A stretch of DNA of 35,342 nucleotides from NCBI GenBank assembly GCA_022843305.1, contig JALHNX010000035.1:1-35342 (forward strand), given 5' to 3'. Below, piece after piece: positions 32,446 through 35,342 of this stretch (the stretch's first letter is position 1; every line of letters begins with the position of its first letter). The DNA comes from Pyrinomonadaceae bacterium (GTDB lineage: Bacteria; Acidobacteriota; Blastocatellia; Pyrinomonadales; Pyrinomonadaceae). The position numbers and the translations under genes were made by a program. The notes below the pieces were generated by a model. The model searched no databases, was not told the DNA's origin, and was given only the letters and a program-made list of their open reading frames with translations.

Positions 32446-34467
32446 ATGCACACACCGCCGCTGTTTAATGATCTGCTGATTATTCTTTTGGTGTCTCTGC
32501 CGGTTGCCTTCGCCTGTCTGCGTCTGAAATTGCCCGTTTTGGTCGGATTTATGCTGACCGGAATTCTCATCGGACCTTACGGACTCGGGTTGATCAAGGA
32601 ACTCGCCGCCATCGAAATTCTCGCCGAGATCGGCGTGATGCTTTTGCTTTTTACGATCGGTCTGGAATTTTCGCTGAAACGTCTGGCGGAAATGAAAAAG
32701 CTCGTCCTGATCGGCGGCGGTTTGCAGGTTTTGCTGACGATTGCCGCAACTGCCGCGGTCGCGGTTTTTTTCGGCAGAGAACTGAATCAAGCGGTTTTTT
32801 TCGGTTTTCTGGTCGCGCTTTCAAGCACCGCGATCGTTCTGAAAAGCTTTGTCGAACGTCACGAAGTTGATTCGCCGCACGGGCGCGCCGGCGTCGGGAT
32901 CTTGTTGTTTCAGGACATCAGCATCGTTTTGATGATGCTGATGATTCCGATTTTGGGCGGGCAGGGCGCGTCCTCGTTCGGCGCGATTGCCAAAACGCTC
33001 GGCGGTTCATTGGTCGCGTTAATTATCATCGTTGCGGCAGCCGGTTTGCTGATTCCGATTTTGCTGAAACAAATCAGCAAACTTCGCAATCAGGAAATTT
33101 TTCTTCTCACGATAGTTCTGCTTTTTCTCGGAATTTCTTTTGTTACATCGCAATTCGGTTTGTCGCTCGCATTGGGCGCGTTCATCGCCGGAATGGTTTT
33201 GTCCGAATCGGAATTCAGTCATCAGGTGACGTCGGAATTTCTGCCGTTTCGCGATGTTTTCAACAGTATCTTTTTCGTTTCCATCGGACTGCTTTTGTCG
33301 GTCAGTATGATGTTTGAAAATATCTCGACCGTCGCCTTGTGGGTTTTGTTTCTCGTCGTCGGAAAGTTTCTGATCATCTGGACAGTCGTTCAGCTTCTGG
33401 GTTTTCCGCAGAGAGTTTCGGTGATGGCGGCGCTCAGCTTGGCGCAGATCGGGGAATTTTCGTTCGTGTTGGCAAAAGCCGGTAAAGGCGTGAGTTTATT
33501 GCCCGAAACCGATTACCAGAGTTTTCTGGCGGCTTCGATCATTACGATGATGGCGACACCGTTTATGATTTCCGCCGCACCGCATTTCGGTTATTTTATG
33601 CAGCGAGTTTTCAGGGACCGGGCTGACGAATTAACGCCCGAAACCGGCGAAGAGGAAATTCATCTGACATCGAGCGGCGGGCTTCATCATCATGTCATTA
33701 TCGTCGGTTACGGTTTGAACGGGCGCAATCTGGCGCGTGTTCTGCGCTCGGTTGCGATTGCTTACACGATTCTCGATTTGAACGCCGAAACCGTCCGACG
33801 CGGTAAAGCAAATGGCGAAAAGATCAATTTCGGCGACGCGACGCGGCGCGAAGTTCTGCATCACGCGCATATTGACGAAGCCTTCGCGCTCGTGCTGGCG
33901 ATGAGCGATCCGCAGGCGGCGCGGCGCTGCGTCCGGCAGGCGCGGCAGATAAATCCGAATCTGCATATCATCGTCCGCACGCGCTACACTTCGGAAATTA
34001 CCGAACTCCTCGAACTCGGCGCGAACGAGGTGATACCGGAAGAATTTGAAACGAGCATCGAGATTTTTGCGCGCGTTCTGCAAACTTACGGCATTGACCG
34101 CAGCACGATCGAAAATCAAATCGGCAGAATTCGCCGGCAGGGTTACGAAATGCTGCGTTCGCCTTCGATCTCGCCGATCAATATCGGAAATCTGAACGCC
34201 GCTTTGCAGGCGGCGGCGACCGAAAGCGTCAAACTCGAAACAGGTTCGCCGGTCGTCGGCAAAACGCTTGCCGAGTTGGATTTAAGGGGAAAAACCGGCG
34301 TTACATTGATCGCCGTCGTGCGCGGAAACGAAACGAAGATCAATCCGGGCGCAAAATACGAACTCCGCGAAGACGACCTTTTGATCCTGCTCGGCAAGCC
34401 GGAAAAAATCGAAAACGCGATAAATTTTCTGCAAGCCGAAAGAGAAACAGACGGATTCAATCCGTAA
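32446..34467 (+). CDS. CPA2-family cation/proton antiporter with TrkA domains (KefB/C-like)
   Basis: A 673-residue protein. Residues 1-380 are the membrane exchanger domain of the monovalent cation:proton antiporter-2 family (VGFMLTGILIGPYGLGLIKE, then GVGILLFQDISIVLMM). A TrkA-N/RCK domain follows, with the nucleotide-binding turn VGYGLNGRNLAR and the acidic DLNAET strand end. A TrkA-C domain (VKLETGSPVVGKTLAEL, then YELREDDLLILLGK) ends it. RCK domains sense nucleotides or ions, so exchange of K+ or Na+ for protons is likely gated by ligand. It serves cation and pH homeostasis, as does nhaA at 1337. Confidence 0.93.
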   Translation: MHTPPLFNDLLIILLVSLPVAFACLRLKLPVLVGFMLTGILIGPYGLGLIKELAAIEILAEIGVMLLLFTIGLEFSLKRLAEMKKLVLIGGGLQVLLTIAATAAVAVFFGRELNQAVFFGFLVALSSTAIVLKSFVERHEVDSPHGRAGVGILLFQDISIVLMMLMIPILGGQGASSFGAIAKTLGGSLVALIIIVAAAGLLIPILLKQISKLRNQEIFLLTIVLLFLGISFVTSQFGLSLALGAFIAGMVLSESEFSHQVTSEFLPFRDVFNSIFFVSIGLLLSVSMMFENISTVALWVLFLVVGKFLIIWTVVQLLGFPQRVSVMAALSLAQIGEFSFVLAKAGKGVSLLPETDYQSFLAASIITMMATPFMISAAPHFGYFMQRVFRDRADELTPETGEEEIHLTSSGGLHHHVIIVGYGLNGRNLARVLRSVAIAYTILDLNAETVRRGKANGEKINFGDATRREVLHHAHIDEAFALVLAMSDPQAARRCVRQARQINPNLHIIVRTRYTSEITELLELGANEVIPEEFETSIEIFARVLQTYGIDRSTIENQIGRIRRQGYEMLRSPSISPINIGNLNAALQAAATESVKLETGSPVVGKTLAELDLRGKTGVTLIAVVRGNETKINPGAKYELREDDLLILLGKPEKIENAINFLQAERETDGFNP

Positions 34468-34470
34468 AAT

Positions 34471-34850
34471 TTTGGTAGTGAACTAAAAGAAATGCTGACG
34501 GGTATTTTTCAATTGCCTCCAACTTTAGTTCTACCGTTTATACACAAGTTCGTAAGTTGTTTGTTTGCAACATCGCTAAATATATGAGCAATGCGCTAAA
34601 TCCTTTATTTGCAACAACGCTTAAAAGATGTGTATAAACGATAGAACTTTAGTTGGAGGTTAAGAGAAATGAAAACAAGGCTTTAGCCGAATAATAAAAT
34701 TAAATAAATTCCGAATTGCTTTAGCTAAAGCTGATCGGATGATTGATATTTTTTCTGATTTTCGGCTCAAGCCAAAAGAATTGTTCTAATCAATCCTCCA
34801 ACTGAAGCCAGCGGCAATTTATGAAATCATTATTTAAGTTCACTACCAAA
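34471..34850. mobile_element. 380-bp AT-rich palindromic element with terminal inverted repeats (MITE-like)
   Basis: TTTGGTAGTGAACT (34471-34484) and its exact complement (34837-34850) form the ends. Inside, 34516-34546 and 34629-34659 are inverse copies at 28 of 31 positions, and 34679-34691 and 34761-34773 are inverse copies at 12 of 13. GCTTTAGCTAAAGC at 34718-34731 is a perfect palindrome. There is no ORF of note. It fills most of the gap between the antiporter stop (34467) and the phosphorylase start, three bases after the stop. Confidence 0.8.
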
Positions 34851-34968
34851 TTTTGGAGTGTTTTAACTTTTCAAATTGCCTTACCGTCTCAAATCCTGAT
34901 AAAAAATTGAAAATCCATTTCCTCAAAGCCTCATCTTTGTGGTAAAAAATAATTCCTTTTGTAAGTTT

Positions 34969-35342
34969 ATGAGCTACGAAAAAGCACAAGAAGCGGCGGA
35001 GTTTATCCGTAAGCAGTATGATAAAGAGATAAAGATTGCGCTCGTTTTGGGCAGCGGTTTGGGCGCGTTTGCGAATGATTTGGAAAATGCGGTGCGAATT
35101 CCGTATGAGGAAATTCCGCATTTTGCGCGTTCAACGGTCGAAGGTCACGCCGGTCAGTTGGTTTTGGGCGAAATCGGCGGTATCGCGGTCGCGGTTCAGC
35201 AGGGGCGTTTTCATTTTTACGAAGGCTATGAAATGTCGCAGGTCATTTTTCCGATGCGCGTTTTCGGTCTTTTGGGAATTGAAAAAGTCATTCTGACGAA
35301 CGCGGCGGGCAGTGTGCGGACGAGTATGAAGCCGGGAAATCT
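34969..35342 (+). CDS. Purine-nucleoside phosphorylase, partial (C-terminus outside window)
   Basis: A reading frame from ATG 34969 runs open to the window edge (124 codons). It matches the trimeric purine-nucleoside phosphorylase family: LGSGLGAFA phosphate-binding start, the VEGHAGQLVLG segment, QGRFHFYEGY and LTNAAGSV. The enzyme splits purine nucleosides to base plus ribose-1-phosphate in the cytosol. With the nucleoside-type permeases upstream this suggests uptake and salvage. No clear Shine-Dalgarno precedes the ATG; the tail of the palindromic element is about 120 nt upstream. Confidence 0.92.
   Translation, partial: MSYEKAQEAAEFIRKQYDKEIKIALVLGSGLGAFANDLENAVRIPYEEIPHFARSTVEGHAGQLVLGEIGGIAVAVQQGRFHFYEGYEMSQVIFPMRVFGLLGIEKVILTNAAGSVRTSMKPGN

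Overview
The window is a bacterial chromosomal segment of about 35 kb. It has moderate GC, many genes without a clear Shine-Dalgarno, secreted proteins of PEGA-TPR and TonB_C type, and many palindromic intergenic repeats. This mix fits a Blastocatellia-like acidobacterium; that placement is inference, since no rRNA gene is present.

Layout. 1-1016 (-): C-terminally cut M14 zinc carboxypeptidase. 1107-1183 (-): tRNA-Met. 1337-4885 (+): operon of nhaA, a DUF389 membrane protein and a PEGA-TPR protein. 4927-8535 (-): AT-rich accessory block with a GNAT acetyltransferase, two small unknowns, an N-terminally truncated D12-class DNA methyltransferase, and an intact-looking restriction-modification pair (HARE-HTH/HNH nuclease plus HPPY methyltransferase). 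8544-11773: aldehyde dehydrogenase (-), divergent from an Lrp/AsnC regulator and an EamA exporter (+). 11940-15819 (-): an esterase-like hydrolase and alaS, preceded by a structured RNA/leader with a strong terminator. 16214-20638: small secreted and unknown proteins, recX, an esterase, truB and another hydrolase. 20724-22270 (-): two exported proteins. 22355-29635 (-): proteostasis block hsp20, clpB, grpE, two small genes and a ClpA/ClpC-type unfoldase. 29905-32365 (+): two nucleoside-type ABC permeases split by a four-helix-bundle (23S intervening-sequence type) cassette. 32446-34467 (+): CPA2 cation/proton antiporter. 34969-end (+): purine-nucleoside phosphorylase, cut by the window edge.

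The most unusual theme is palindromic elements. At least ten occur, most lying against or overlapping stop codons: 11828-11941, 12726-12913, 14017-14112, 17069-17152, 18569-18662, 20647-20733, 26393-26460, 29072-29117, 30991-31448 and 34471-34850. One copy sits in frame inside alaS and codes for 32 extra residues. A related copy precedes truB and shows compensated arm changes. A third, degenerate half-copy lies inside truB. The 30991-31448 element carries a four-helix-bundle ORF between 33-nt inverted repeats, and an ORF-free hairpin built from the same octamer lies at 20647-20733. Together these suggest an intergenic, mRNA-borne counterpart of rRNA intervening sequences and of Rickettsia-like coding palindromes.

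Functional links: the permeases and the nucleoside phosphorylase suggest nucleoside uptake and salvage; hsp20-clpB-grpE-clpC form a disaggregation/proteolysis set; nhaA and the CPA2 antiporter serve cation and pH homeostasis.
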